Source: Methanosarcinales archaeon | Lineage (GTDB): Archaea; Halobacteriota; Methanosarcinia; Methanosarcinales; Methanosarcinaceae | NCBI GenBank assembly: GCA_012329085.1 | Contig: JAAXQB010000003.1 | Location: 1 to 23,821, forward strand | Direction of reading: 5' to 3' | Length of the DNA: 23,821 bases | Shown here: piece after piece, positions 1 to 8,933 of the stretch | How the letters are laid out: each line of letters begins with the position of its first letter | How positions within the stretch are numbered: position 1 is the stretch's first letter | Notes under the pieces: model-generated | Told to the model about the DNA's origin: nothing | The model's database searches: none | What the model saw: the letters and a program-made list of their open reading frames with translations, nothing else | Position numbers and translations under genes: made by a program

Positions 1-37
1 AGTTTTAATTAAATTATCTCGCTAAAATCCAATATAC

Positions 38-179
38 GCCCATTTGTTCCAAATAGGCTATCAAAAATCAAATATTTTTTCAAACTCATTCTGAAAGAAT
101 GAGTGTTTACGCTCATTTATTCTGAATGAGCTATCGAAAATCAAAGATTTTCTCATACGCTTGTTCATTCTGAACAAGC
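38..179 (+). repeat. Cluster of four dispersed palindromes (family P)
   Basis: Four hairpin-forming palindromes lie in a row: 38-58 (arms GCCCATTTG/CAAATAGGC, one mismatch), 84-104 (ACTCATTCT/AGAATGAGT, perfect, loop GAA), 111-131 (GCTCATT/AATGAGC) and 159-179 (GCTTGTTC/GAACAAGC, perfect). Between the third and fourth, 136-152 is a further hairpin, GAAAATC-AAA-GATTTTC, followed by TCATACGC. The arm sequences differ between copies but stay complementary within each copy. Confidence 0.85.
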
Positions 180-372
180 TATTGAAATATTTGTATATTG
201 AGTTCTATCAATATCTATATAGTTTAGTGTAAAATTATATAGTATTTTGAATATTAAAAAAATAAATTTTTTAAATTGTACAAGGGCGCGGAAAGTGAGC
301 TCTAAGGATATGCATAAGCAATATATTTATATAAAATATATTTGTAATTTTAGCAAGCAAACTCCAATATTT

Positions 373-446
373 TTTACCAACTATAATTTATAAAATTATA
401 CACTCAAAGAAATTTCCAATTTATTGTAAAATATTAGTTTGGTAAA
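373..446. repeat. Imperfect inverted repeat, about 74 bp
   Basis: TTTACCAACTA at 373-383 is matched by TAGTTTGGTAAA at 435-446 in inverted orientation, with one unpaired base. The enclosed segment (TATAATTTATAAAATTATA and then AGAAATTTCC) resembles the palindromic segment at 11777-11822. It could be a small mobile remnant or a structured RNA; nothing decides between these. Confidence 0.4.
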
Positions 447-1204
447 TCTAATTAAAAATTTATAATAAATAGAGATGATGTGTAAGTACACAGATATAAA
501 AATTGATAAATATGGAATTTATTTATTTAATTTTTTATTTTGATAATTAGCAGCATATGTATAAAATATGTTTGTATTTATAACACATTTATATTGGGCA
601 GAATGCGTACATGCATATAATACAATCAATACTACTTATAATTTATGGCATATATTTTTCATAAAATACCATCTATTGCAATTGTTTTTATCATATTTTT
701 TAGATTTATTTTATTTTCCCTAATAAATTAAAGTTTAGATTTTAAAAATATTAAATATTTAAAAATATTAAAATCATTATGCAAAGCAATTATTTTAAAA
801 AATGAAAAATATTAGGTTTTTATTAGTGCCACATAACTTATTGAGACTTTTTATCATTTCCTGATTTTATCAACTTTATGATTTTTCCAAATATTGCTAA
901 TACTTAGATGCATGTTTATTGATATTTATTGATTTTTGTTTTAGTTTAATGTGTTTCCAATATGAAATTCGATTGTTTGAAGAAATAATGTTCAAAAATT
1001 TGAGAGTAGATTGAATATGTTTTGTCTAAAATTTGTGATGCATCAGAAAAAAATAAAAAATTTCCAAATATCTATACACATCAGTTAAATATATGATTAA
1101 GTAGAATATATAATTAATGTAAAGCAAAAAATTATAATGTACTATACTATAAAATATAAAATAATAATTGAATTGAACATGATAGGAATAGAGTATAAAT
1201 ATAA

Positions 1205-2104
1205 ATGAAACCAACATTAAGCATAAAAAATATATCCAAAGAATTTGGAGGAAATCTAGTTATAAAGGATATTTCCTTTGAAGTAAATAAAGGCGAAATC
1301 CTTGGAGTGCTTGGACCAAATGGTGCAGGTAAATCTACAACAATTAGAAGTATTATGGATATTATTCGTCCAGATTCAGGAAGTGTTGAATTTAATTTTC
1401 AAAATAGTAATAAAGTATTATCAAATATAGGCTACCTACCTGAAGAAAGAGGATTGTATAAAGATGTCAAGGTTATGAATATGTTGCTTTATCTTGCAAA
1501 ACTTAAAGATTATCCAAAAACAAAAGCAAAATTAAGAATTTTAGAATATCTTGAAAAATTCAACCTTAAAGGCAAAGAACATGTAAAAATACAAGAACTT
1601 TCAAAAGGAATGGCACAAAAAGTACAATTTATAGGCTCTATACTTCATGAACCTGAAATTATAATATTTGATGAGCCATTTTCTGGATTGGATCCTATAA
1701 GCCAAGATATATTTTCAAAAGAAATTAGAATTATTGCAGAAAATGGAACTGCTGTTCTATTGTCCTCTCACCAAATAAATCTTGTAGAAAATATTTGCGA
1801 TCGCATATTTATGATGCATAAAGGTAAAAGAGTATTATATGGCAATCTTGCAGAAATTAAAAAAGAATATGCTAATTTTAAATGTGAAATTGTAGGAGAA
1901 AATATAGGAATTGATTTTACTAATATGGATGGAATTGAAACCGTATCACAAAATGGATTGCATACAATACTATATCTTACAAATGATATCAATCCCAATA
2001 AATTTATTCAAACACTTCAAAATGAAATTGATATTCAAGAAATAAATATCAGTAGAAGTTCACTTCATGACATATTTGTAAAGATTGCAACAAAGGAGAA
2101 TTGA
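1205..2104 (+). CDS. ABC transporter ATP-binding protein (NatA-like)
   Basis: This is the ATPase subunit of an ABC-2 type exporter; it sits at the cytoplasmic face and hydrolyses ATP to drive the permease encoded next door. Of its 299 residues, Walker A is GPNGAGKST at 37-45, the Q-loop region has the YLPEERGLY form (77-85) usual in NatA-like proteins, the signature is LSKGMAQK (132-139, in place of LSGGQ), Walker B ends in FDEP (155-158) followed by a D-loop SGLD, and the switch histidine is H189. The last 90 or so residues match the accessory C-terminal domain (DUF4162-like) of this subfamily. The permease start lies 4 bases after its stop, so the two are co-transcribed and probably co-translated. 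The substrate cannot be told from sequence. A TATA-rich stretch ends only a few bases before the ATG, suggesting a very short leader. Confidence 0.93.
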   Translation: MKPTLSIKNISKEFGGNLVIKDISFEVNKGEILGVLGPNGAGKSTTIRSIMDIIRPDSGSVEFNFQNSNKVLSNIGYLPEERGLYKDVKVMNMLLYLAKLKDYPKTKAKLRILEYLEKFNLKGKEHVKIQELSKGMAQKVQFIGSILHEPEIIIFDEPFSGLDPISQDIFSKEIRIIAENGTAVLLSSHQINLVENICDRIFMMHKGKRVLYGNLAEIKKEYANFKCEIVGENIGIDFTNMDGIETVSQNGLHTILYLTNDINPNKFIQTLQNEIDIQEINISRSSLHDIFVKIATKEN

Positions 2105-2108
2105 TATT

Positions 2109-3422
2109 ATGCTCAAAAATACAATAAAAGATACAATTCGTGACAGTATCAAAGTTGCAACATGGGAAGTTAAGAAATTAGTATGGAATAAAACTTTTAT
2201 CATTTCTCTTTTATTAACGCCAGTTATTTTTGGAATGTTTATGGGGCTTCCGATTTTATTTGATGCAATAGAAGATTTGGAGGAAGTCGAAATAGAACCA
2301 GAAAAAGGATTTACAATATATATGATAGATGAAATTGGGATATATGAACCACTATCAAATAGATTGTATAATATTTCACACCCACAAATAATACTTAAAA
2401 GATATATAGGAGAGGTAAATGAATTATCCAATCGAATTAAAGGAAATAAGAGTGCTGGATTTGTTCATATAACTCAAAATACAATTGATGCAAAAACGGT
2501 TAATATTGTTATTGGTAACACAAGTAATGATGGAAATGTATTTGAATTTATTGAAATAGAAAAAGAAACACAATTATCAACATTTAAATTCGCACTTGAA
2601 CAAACACTATTGCACTACCATCTATCAGAATATAATATCAACTCAAATGAAATCAATCGAATTCTTGCAGGATATTCATTCGATATTACAACACTTGTAG
2701 AAGAACCTATAAGAGAAGAATATCTAATAGATGAAATTGGAAAATATGTACCAGGTGTATTTGCAGGACTAATTTTATTTATGTCAGTTTTTAGTGGGAT
2801 GACAACTATGCAAAGTGCAATCTCTGATAAAAAGGATAAAATGGTAGAGATATTATTATCATCAGTTTCAGCAGATAGTCTTATGTATGGAAAAATCATT
2901 GGTAATTTCATGGCAGGGATTATTCAAAGTTCTGTATATTTGGTGTATATTTTAATAGGTATGCAACTTATTGGAATTCCGGTGGCATTATTAATATTTT
3001 TGGGGTTTTCGCCTGAATTGCCAATAATGTTATTTTTTGCATTGATGGGATACCTCTTTTTTTCATCAATATATATAGGACTTGGAAGTACAATGGAAGA
3101 TGCCGCATCTGCTGGAAACTTTCAAAGTATAATTTTATCAATTCCATTTTTTTCATTTATTATGATAGGTCCTGTGATTGACAATCCAGATGGAATTATT
3201 TCTTTAATTGGAAGTTTTATTCCATTTACAGCACCTCTTGTAATGATTATAAGACTTACTATTTCCGATTTAAATATGATTGATATTTTACTTCCAGCAA
3301 TCGTTTTAATTATATCTACACTTATCATGGCAAAAATCACAGGAAAAATATTTAAAACTGGTATGTTGATGTATGGAAAAAATCCAAATCCAAAGGAGAT
3401 ATGGAAATGGATTCGCCAATAA
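2109..3422 (+). CDS. ABC-2 family permease (NatB-like)
   Basis: This membrane subunit partners the upstream ATPase. The start is set at 2109 rather than the earlier ATG at 2085 because a Shine-Dalgarno sequence (AAGGAG, 2093-2098) lies 10 bases before it and the earlier start would overlap the ATPase gene. The 437-residue protein has one membrane segment near residues 25-47, a large hydrophilic extracytoplasmic domain to about residue 210, then some five or six membrane segments in the second half. That layout is the one found in NatB/ABC-2 exporters. The family includes sodium and peptide/antibiotic exporters; the substrate here is unknown. The next permease gene follows 19 bases after the stop. 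Confidence 0.88.
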   Translation: MLKNTIKDTIRDSIKVATWEVKKLVWNKTFIISLLLTPVIFGMFMGLPILFDAIEDLEEVEIEPEKGFTIYMIDEIGIYEPLSNRLYNISHPQIILKRYIGEVNELSNRIKGNKSAGFVHITQNTIDAKTVNIVIGNTSNDGNVFEFIEIEKETQLSTFKFALEQTLLHYHLSEYNINSNEINRILAGYSFDITTLVEEPIREEYLIDEIGKYVPGVFAGLILFMSVFSGMTTMQSAISDKKDKMVEILLSSVSADSLMYGKIIGNFMAGIIQSSVYLVYILIGMQLIGIPVALLIFLGFSPELPIMLFFALMGYLFFSSIYIGLGSTMEDAASAGNFQSIILSIPFFSFIMIGPVIDNPDGIISLIGSFIPFTAPLVMIIRLTISDLNMIDILLPAIVLIISTLIMAKITGKIFKTGMLMYGKNPNPKEIWKWIRQ

Positions 3423-3441
3423 TTATCGTAGGAGACATTCA

Positions 3442-4611
3442 ATGATTAGCATAGACAATCTAACACTTGCATATAGAAATATAAAAGCACATAAATCACG
3501 AACATTTTTAAGTATTCTTGGCATAGCCATAGGAATTGCTGCAATAATTTCTCTTATTTCAGTAGGACATAGCTTAGAGCGATCAATACATGACGAACTT
3601 ATGCCAATGGTTGATGTAATTTCTGTAATGCCAGGAGAAATAATTCCTGGAAGGGGATTTGTTCCTGTTGGAGCTTTTACAGATGAAGATCTTCGAGATG
3701 TAAAACAAATTAGAGGGGTAGATGTTGCAGCAGGATGGAAATTGGGAATTGCAGAAGTTGAATTTAGGCGAGAAATTATGCCTATCGAAGTTATGGGTGG
3801 AGACGCATCTGATATAGGGATGTATGAACCATTTGCAAATGTAGAGGGGAGATGGTTACATGAACGGGATAGAGCTGGAGTTTTAATTGGAGCCAGAGTT
3901 GCAAATGATTTTTTTGAGGAAGAAATTGATGTTGGGGATCGAATTGAAATTAATGGAGATAAATTTTCAGTAGTTGGAATTATAAAAGGTACGGCATTTG
4001 CAACAGAAGTAGATTCTCAAATAATTGCCATATCAAATACTGCAAGAAAGATTCTTGACACTGATGATATTATGTTTATTACTGTACGAGCGTATGACCT
4101 TGATAGAATAGAAAAAATTGCAGATGAAATTGAAGAAGCTATCAATGAAAATCATAATCTTGATAAATTTGCAACAACAATGACAATGGGTGCGGCAATA
4201 GACCAAATAGGTGGAATATTTGCAATAATTAGTGCAGTAATTGTAGGAATTGCATCAATTTCGCTTATTGTCGGAAGTGTGGGGATTATAAATTCAATGC
4301 TTATGTCTGTGATGGAGCGAACACGAGAAATAGGAATTATGAAGGCAATAGGTGCTACAAATAGAGATATTTTATCTTTGTTTCTTGTAGAGGCAGGCAT
4401 GATAAGTTTAATTGGTGGATTGGTAGGTATGGCACTTGGAGTGATTGTTGCAATGATTATGTCATACATACTTAATTTGCCACTTGTGATATCTTTTGAA
4501 ATTGTAGTTGGTGGTATTTTAATTGCGGTTTTTGTTGGTGTCGCATCTGGATTATATCCGGCATATAGGGCTGCAAAAATGAGTCCTGTCGAGGCAGTTA
4601 GATATGAGTAA
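3442..4611 (+). CDS. MacB/FtsX-like ABC transporter permease
   Basis: The 389-residue protein has the MacB layout: an N-terminal helix with the SRTFLSILGIAIGIAA motif, a periplasmic-core-like domain (about residues 45-255), then three C-terminal FtsX-type membrane segments with the family sequence MERTREIGIMKAIGATNRDI and the terminal SGLYPAYRAAKMSPVEAVRYE-type ending. Such proteins work as mechanotransmission-type permeases together with an ATPase. The start at 3442 is chosen because GGAG (3431-3434) precedes it at normal spacing and the MISIDNLTLAYRNIKAHK sequence is a usual N-terminus. No MacB-type ATPase lies beside it; it is third in an operon whose only ATPase is NatA-like, so it either shares that ATPase or uses one encoded elsewhere. 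Confidence 0.9.
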   Translation: MISIDNLTLAYRNIKAHKSRTFLSILGIAIGIAAIISLISVGHSLERSIHDELMPMVDVISVMPGEIIPGRGFVPVGAFTDEDLRDVKQIRGVDVAAGWKLGIAEVEFRREIMPIEVMGGDASDIGMYEPFANVEGRWLHERDRAGVLIGARVANDFFEEEIDVGDRIEINGDKFSVVGIIKGTAFATEVDSQIIAISNTARKILDTDDIMFITVRAYDLDRIEKIADEIEEAINENHNLDKFATTMTMGAAIDQIGGIFAIISAVIVGIASISLIVGSVGIINSMLMSVMERTREIGIMKAIGATNRDILSLFLVEAGMISLIGGLVGMALGVIVAMIMSYILNLPLVISFEIVVGGILIAVFVGVASGLYPAYRAAKMSPVEAVRYE

Positions 4612-4823
4612 TGTTTTAACTTGATATTTTATTTATAATTATTTTATTTGAGTGGTATGGCACTAATCAATAATATATTTTATCAACATATTCATTTTTT
4701 GCATAAAATTCCACATTATATTCACACATAATGGCAAATTATGAAGATATTAGTATATTATAAATCGAGAAATTATATATTACATCATTCTGAACTATTT
4801 TAGGATTGTTGCCATTACAAAAA

Positions 4824-4832
4824 CTTATATAT
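4824..4832 (+). promoter_or_regulatory. Putative TATA box for the DUF373 operon
   Basis: CTTATATAT-type sequence is centred about 38 bases before the ATG at 4866, which fits archaeal TATA placement with a leader of roughly 10 bases. No Shine-Dalgarno sequence is visible before this ATG, in keeping with a short-leader transcript. This is inference from spacing only. Confidence 0.4.
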
Positions 4833-4865
4833 CGTACCCTACCTTATATTATATAATATAAATTT

Positions 4866-6005
4866 ATGAAAACACTAATAATTTGTATCGATCGAGATAA
4901 CGATTTGGGAGAGAAGGCGGGTATAAAATCGCCTATAATTGGCAGACAAGCGAATATAGATGCAGCTTTGAAACTTGGAATTACAGATCCAGAAGAATCT
5001 GATACAAATACATTATTTGGCGGCATTAAAGCATATGATGAGCTTATTGCAATAGGGGAAAGCGTTGAATTAGTATCTTTTGCAGGAGATTCCAATGTAG
5101 GAATTATATCCGATAAAATAATTGCCAATCAATTAGATGAAGTGCTGAAAAAATATGATGCTAAAAGTGCAATAGTAATTTCTGATGGGGCAGATGATGA
5201 AACTTTGATGCCAATAATACAATCTCGTATGAAAATTGATTCTGTTAAAAGAGTTACAGTTGTGCAAAGTGAAAGAATAGAAAATACATATTATATATTA
5301 TCTCGCATATTTTCAAATCCAAGATTTTCCCATATGCTATTTGTGCCACCTGGACTTGCACTTATTATTTATTCAATATTCTTATTTATCGGAAATCCAG
5401 ATGGTGCAATTGTAGGAATGTCTGCAATTATTGGATTGTATTTATTGTATAAAGGACTTAAGTTTGATGACAGTTTCAATGAATTTTTAGAAAAAATGAA
5501 AAAATCATTTTATGATGGAAATTTTTCATTTTTTACATATTTAACTTCAATTATTATTGGAATTGTTGCAATAATTCAAGGGGCATCTCAAGTATTTGGA
5601 CATGCCATTGGTGATGGTGTGATAAGATATGAACCACTTTCTCTCTTTATTATATTTATAAATGCTTCGGTTTGGTGGTTTGTATTAGCATTTCTTTTTG
5701 CAAATTTTGGCAGGTTAGTAGATAGATATATAAATAAAAAGCCAATAGTTAAAAACATATCCACAATGCTATTTATAATAGCATTTGGTTTAATAACATG
5801 GGGAGTAAGTTTATTTATATTATCATCAGAAAATATGGGTGGTTTTACAGTTCCTCATGCCGTTGCCTTTGAATTTTTATCATATTCATTTATTGGATCT
5901 ATGTTAATTGTTGCATTGGGCATTAAAATTTTAAAAAAGGGTCGTACAAGTGATGATAAAAACGAAAAACAAAATAAAATTGAAAACAAATCAAAATCAT
6001 ATTAA
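4866..6005 (+). CDS. DUF373 family integral membrane protein
   Basis: The protein is conserved in archaea but its role is unknown. The 379 residues begin with a soluble domain (about 1-150) of alternating strands and helices, starting KTLIICIDRDNDLGEKAGI with an Asp-rich first loop and a later AIVISDGADDETLMPIIQSR stretch typical of the family. Six hydrophobic segments follow, from about residue 155 to 365, and the tail is short, basic and Lys/Asn-rich. The end of the gene overlaps the start of the phosphorylase gene by up to 56 bases, so the two are likely translated from one message. The acidic loop might bind metal or nucleotide, but that is a guess. Confidence 0.85.
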   Translation: MKTLIICIDRDNDLGEKAGIKSPIIGRQANIDAALKLGITDPEESDTNTLFGGIKAYDELIAIGESVELVSFAGDSNVGIISDKIIANQLDEVLKKYDAKSAIVISDGADDETLMPIIQSRMKIDSVKRVTVVQSERIENTYYILSRIFSNPRFSHMLFVPPGLALIIYSIFLFIGNPDGAIVGMSAIIGLYLLYKGLKFDDSFNEFLEKMKKSFYDGNFSFFTYLTSIIIGIVAIIQGASQVFGHAIGDGVIRYEPLSLFIIFINASVWWFVLAFLFANFGRLVDRYINKKPIVKNISTMLFIIAFGLITWGVSLFILSSENMGGFTVPHAVAFEFLSYSFIGSMLIVALGIKILKKGRTSDDKNEKQNKIENKSKSY

Positions 6006-6789
6006 TGTAGATGTTGTAATTATGGGGGGTGTTGGATTCACCTATTTTGACAGTGAAGACGATTTCGAGTTTATAGAGCCAACCCCTCAACCAATCGATA
6101 CAGGATTTGGAAAAGTGATTGCAAATATATGTGAAATTAAAGAAAAAACCGTTGCAATCATTTCAAGACACGCTGGAATTGTAAAACATATACCTCCGCA
6201 TAAAATTAACTATCTTGCAAATATGAAAGCGGCATGGATGCTTGGTGCAAATTATGTCATATCCACCAATTCAGTTGGAACTATGAAAGGACATAAAATT
6301 GGAAGTTTTTTTATACCAAGTGATTTTATAGATTTTACAAAATTGAGAATTTCAACATTTTATAATGAAGATGCAATACATGTAGATATGACAGAACCAT
6401 ATTGCAATACTATTAGAAAGAATATGTCCGATACACTAAAATCCTTTGATATTGAACATTCGGAAGGCATATATATATGTACAGAAGGTCCAAGATTTGA
6501 AACTAAGGCAGAAATAAACATGATGAAACAGTTTGGGGATGTGATTGGTATGACTGGTGTACCAGAAGTAATTCTTGCAAAAGAACTTGAAATGTGTTAT
6601 GCATCAATATGCACAGTAACAAACGATGCGTGTGGATTATCTACCGGAAAACTTACTACAACTGAGGTTATTGATACTTTAAAGTTTAATAATGAAAATC
6701 TTTACAAAGTATTAATTGATGTTATTTCAAAAATTCCTGATGCACAAGAATGCGATTGTGTAAATTCAATAATGCATGCACAAATGTGA
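5950..6789 (+). CDS. S-methyl-5'-thioinosine / methylthioadenosine phosphorylase
   Basis: A purine nucleoside phosphorylase-family enzyme cleaving a 5'-methylthio-nucleoside with phosphate, as part of salvage after polyamine or SAM use. Visible family motifs are SRHAG (72-76, phosphate site), INYLANMKAAW (86-96), STNSVG, TEGPRFE (178-184), and GMTGVPE (200-206). The GMTG-x-PE form resembles methylthioinosine-specific enzymes, whereas adenosine-specific ones usually read GMTT. The start is uncertain: ATGATG at 5950/5953 overlaps the DUF373 gene, while the next ATG (6022) would remove the first beta strand (VDVVIMGGVGF), so the overlapping start is preferred. The stop is 16 bases from the convergent mobA-like gene. 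Family assignment is sure; substrate preference is inferred. Confidence 0.87.
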   Translation: MMIKTKNKIKLKTNQNHINVDVVIMGGVGFTYFDSEDDFEFIEPTPQPIDTGFGKVIANICEIKEKTVAIISRHAGIVKHIPPHKINYLANMKAAWMLGANYVISTNSVGTMKGHKIGSFFIPSDFIDFTKLRISTFYNEDAIHVDMTEPYCNTIRKNMSDTLKSFDIEHSEGIYICTEGPRFETKAEINMMKQFGDVIGMTGVPEVILAKELEMCYASICTVTNDACGLSTGKLTTTEVIDTLKFNNENLYKVLIDVISKIPDAQECDCVNSIMHAQM

Positions 6790-6805
6790 TTGATATTTTA
6801 CAGAT

Positions 6806-7423
6806 TTATTGGACATATTTCAATTTTTTTAAATCTTTTAGAGTGTTTATGTTTGTAAAAGTTAAAAGATTTTCATCAATTTTTTGAATTTTTTTCATAT
6901 CCACAAAAAATATTGAATTTAATTTTGAAATTGGTGCAAATATTTTAGTTTCTTTGATTTTTATTGCATTTTCAATTTCAAGAATCATTGATTTTCTTTT
7001 ATATACGGCATGTAATGGTTCGATTTTTTTATTATTCCATCTTGGTAAAGCAATATCGTGCCCTTTTGCACATTCAAATAAAAATTTAACAACTTTTCGG
7101 TTTATAAATGGCATATCACATGCTGTCACAAATATATATTCACTTTTTGAGATTTTAAAACCTTCTAAAATTCCAGCCAATGGACCTACATTTTGATAAT
7201 AATCTTCTACTATAATTACATTTTCATTAGTAAGGAGTGATGCTAATGATTCTTTTTGAGTTTTATCTCTTACAGAAATTATAATTTCATCAAATTCTGA
7301 TTTTAATGAATTTACCATATATTCTATTATTGTTTGATTTTTGAATGGAATTAATGATTTTTCTACGAATTCCATACGGCGACCAATGCCGCCTGTCAAT
7401 ATCAAAAGCGATTGATTTGTCAT
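6806..7423 (-). CDS. mobA: MobA-like molybdenum cofactor guanylyltransferase
   Basis: A small nucleotidyltransferase that would attach GMP to molybdopterin, needed for Mo/W-bis-MGD enzymes such as formylmethanofuran or formate dehydrogenases. The nucleotide-binding motif LTGGIGRRM lies at residues 9-17 with a following lysine (K22), then GPLAGI, TACDMPF (the metal-binding Asp) and EPLHAVYKR, in the order usual for MobA. The start is put at the ATG at 7423 (205 residues), not at 7471, because a TATA-like sequence (ATTATATAAC on the minus strand, 7451-7460) lies within the longer N-terminus about 33 bases upstream and the motif spacing then fits the family. The second arginine-glycine region (normally RMG) reads RME here. 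Distant relatives in this fold are a possible alternative. Confidence 0.82.
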   Translation of the reverse strand: MTNQSLLILTGGIGRRMEFVEKSLIPFKNQTIIEYMVNSLKSEFDEIIISVRDKTQKESLASLLTNENVIIVEDYYQNVGPLAGILEGFKISKSEYIFVTACDMPFINRKVVKFLFECAKGHDIALPRWNNKKIEPLHAVYKRKSMILEIENAIKIKETKIFAPISKLNSIFFVDMKKIQKIDENLLTFTNINTLKDLKKLKYVQ

Positions 7424-7653
7424 AAACCTAATATTATTTTGTTGGGTTAAGTTATATAATTTTGGTTTCAATCCTTGTTTTAATGGAATAAAGTATGGTA
7501 AAAGATTTTAAAATGTGTTGCAATTGTTAGAGGATAATTAAATGAATTTTATGAATGGATAAGAATGTGTTAAATATTTAATTGTTGGAAGTTAAAAAAG
7601 AAATTAAGATATGATTGAGTAAGGTGTATTTGGGATTTTTTTAAAAGGCATTT

Positions 7654-8917
7654 ATGAAAAAATTAAAAGGATATAAAAAAACTGAAATTGGGAAAATTCC
7701 AGAGGATTGGGAAGTTAAAACAATAGGAGACACATTTAATTTTTTAAAAACTTTTTCAAATTCAAGGGGTGATTTATCTAATGAAAAAGGAGATGTATAT
7801 TATATTCATTATGGAGATATACATGTTAAATATAATCATTTCATTGATGTAAATACTGCAAAACTTCCGAGCATCCATATAAATAAATTAAAAAATCCAA
7901 TAGAATTTATTAAAAATAGAGATTTAATAGTTGCAGATGTATCAGAAGACTATGCAGGCATGGGTAAATGTATAGAAATAAAAAATTTAAAAAATGAAAA
8001 AGTTGTTGCAGGATTACATACCTTTTTATTAAGAGATAAAAATAATAATTTTGCAAACGGGTATAAAAGCTATATTTTATTAAATGAAACTGTATCAAAA
8101 GATGTTAAAAAAATTGCCACAGGTATTTTTGTTTTAGGCATTTCTAAAACAAATTTTAAAAATTTAAAAATCCCTCTCCCTCCTCTTCCAGAACAACAAA
8201 AAATAGCAAAAATCTTAACAACTTGGGATAATGCTATTGAAAGCCAAGAAAAATTAATTTTTAAAAAAATAGAATATAAAAAAGGATTATCAAATAAATT
8301 ATTAAATGGAGAATTAAGATTTTCAGAATTTAAAGAGAATTGGGAAACTAAAAAATTAGGAGATTTAATAGAAAAATGGAGTGATGGGGGAACTCCATCA
8401 AGAAACAATTCAAAATATTTTAATGGATACATTAATTGGATAGTTATTGATGATATTAAAAGATATATTTATAATACAAAAGAAAAATTAACTGAAGAAG
8501 GACTTAAAAAATGCTCTTCTGAATTATGGAATAAAGAAACTATAATATTATCAACAGGAGCGACAAATAGGTGAAGTTGGCATCACAAAAGTTAAAACAG
8601 CAACTAAACAAGGAATCACAGGAATACAAGTTGGTAAAAAATTAAACAATGAATTTTTAAGATATTGGTTAATCTTAAATAAAAATATATTATTGAGATA
8701 TTCGCAAGGAAGTTCAATAAAAGAAATAAGGACAAAAGAGCTTTCAAAATTAAAAATAATGTTGCCAAAAATTGATGAACAAATCAAAATATCTCATTGC
8801 TTATGCAAATTTGAAGATGAAATCCAACTCATAGAAACCAAACTCTCCATTCTAACCCAACAAAAAAAAGGATTAATGCAAAATCTTTTAACTGGTAAAA
8901 TTAGAGTTAATACATAA
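7654..8917 (+). pseudogene. hsdS: Type I restriction specificity subunit, frameshifted
   Basis: An HsdS subunit has two target-recognition domains that choose the DNA sequence for a type I restriction-modification complex. Here TRD1 spans roughly residues 15-185 and ends in LPPLPEQQKIAKILTTWD, a conserved helix follows, then a second repeat starts (ENWETKKLGDLIEKWSDGGTPS) with TRD2. After STGAT the frame stops with TGA at 8572-8574. Reading one base on from the AAA at 8565-8567 restores IGEVGI and a normal C-terminus to 8917 with a second helix ending KKGLMQNLLTGKIR, for about 420 residues in total. One extra A therefore explains the break. No hsdM or hsdR gene is adjacent, so this is also an orphan. 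It may be a true pseudogene, a variant switched by slippage, or a base error in the source sequence. Confidence 0.85.
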
Positions 8918-8933
8918 AACAATCAAACTAAAC

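Larger units (their letters stand above)
1..1204. other. Gene-free AT-rich region with repeats
   Basis: No convincing coding sequence is present; short open frames here have low-complexity, Phe/Tyr/Ile-rich translations typical of AT-rich noncoding DNA. The left 180 bases hold four copies of the dispersed palindrome. Around 278-320 there is a locally GC-richer stretch (around GGGCGCGGAAAGTGAGCTC) of unknown meaning. At 373-383 and 435-446 an imperfect inverted repeat (TTTACCAA-CTA / TAGTTTGGTAAA) encloses about 50 bases. The last 200 bases contain only AT-rich sequence leading to the ABC operon, with TATA-like stretches immediately before the start codon. Confidence 0.6.

Noticed and set aside
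1026..1217. Minus-strand open frame of 63 codons
   Set aside because: The translation is almost entirely Phe, Tyr, Ile and Leu as expected from AT-rich noncoding DNA, and it overlaps the start of the ABC operon.
7424..7471. Longer N-terminus of the MobA-like protein
   Set aside because: The added part contains the TATA-like sequence expected for the promoter, and the nucleotide-binding motif is at its normal place from 7423.
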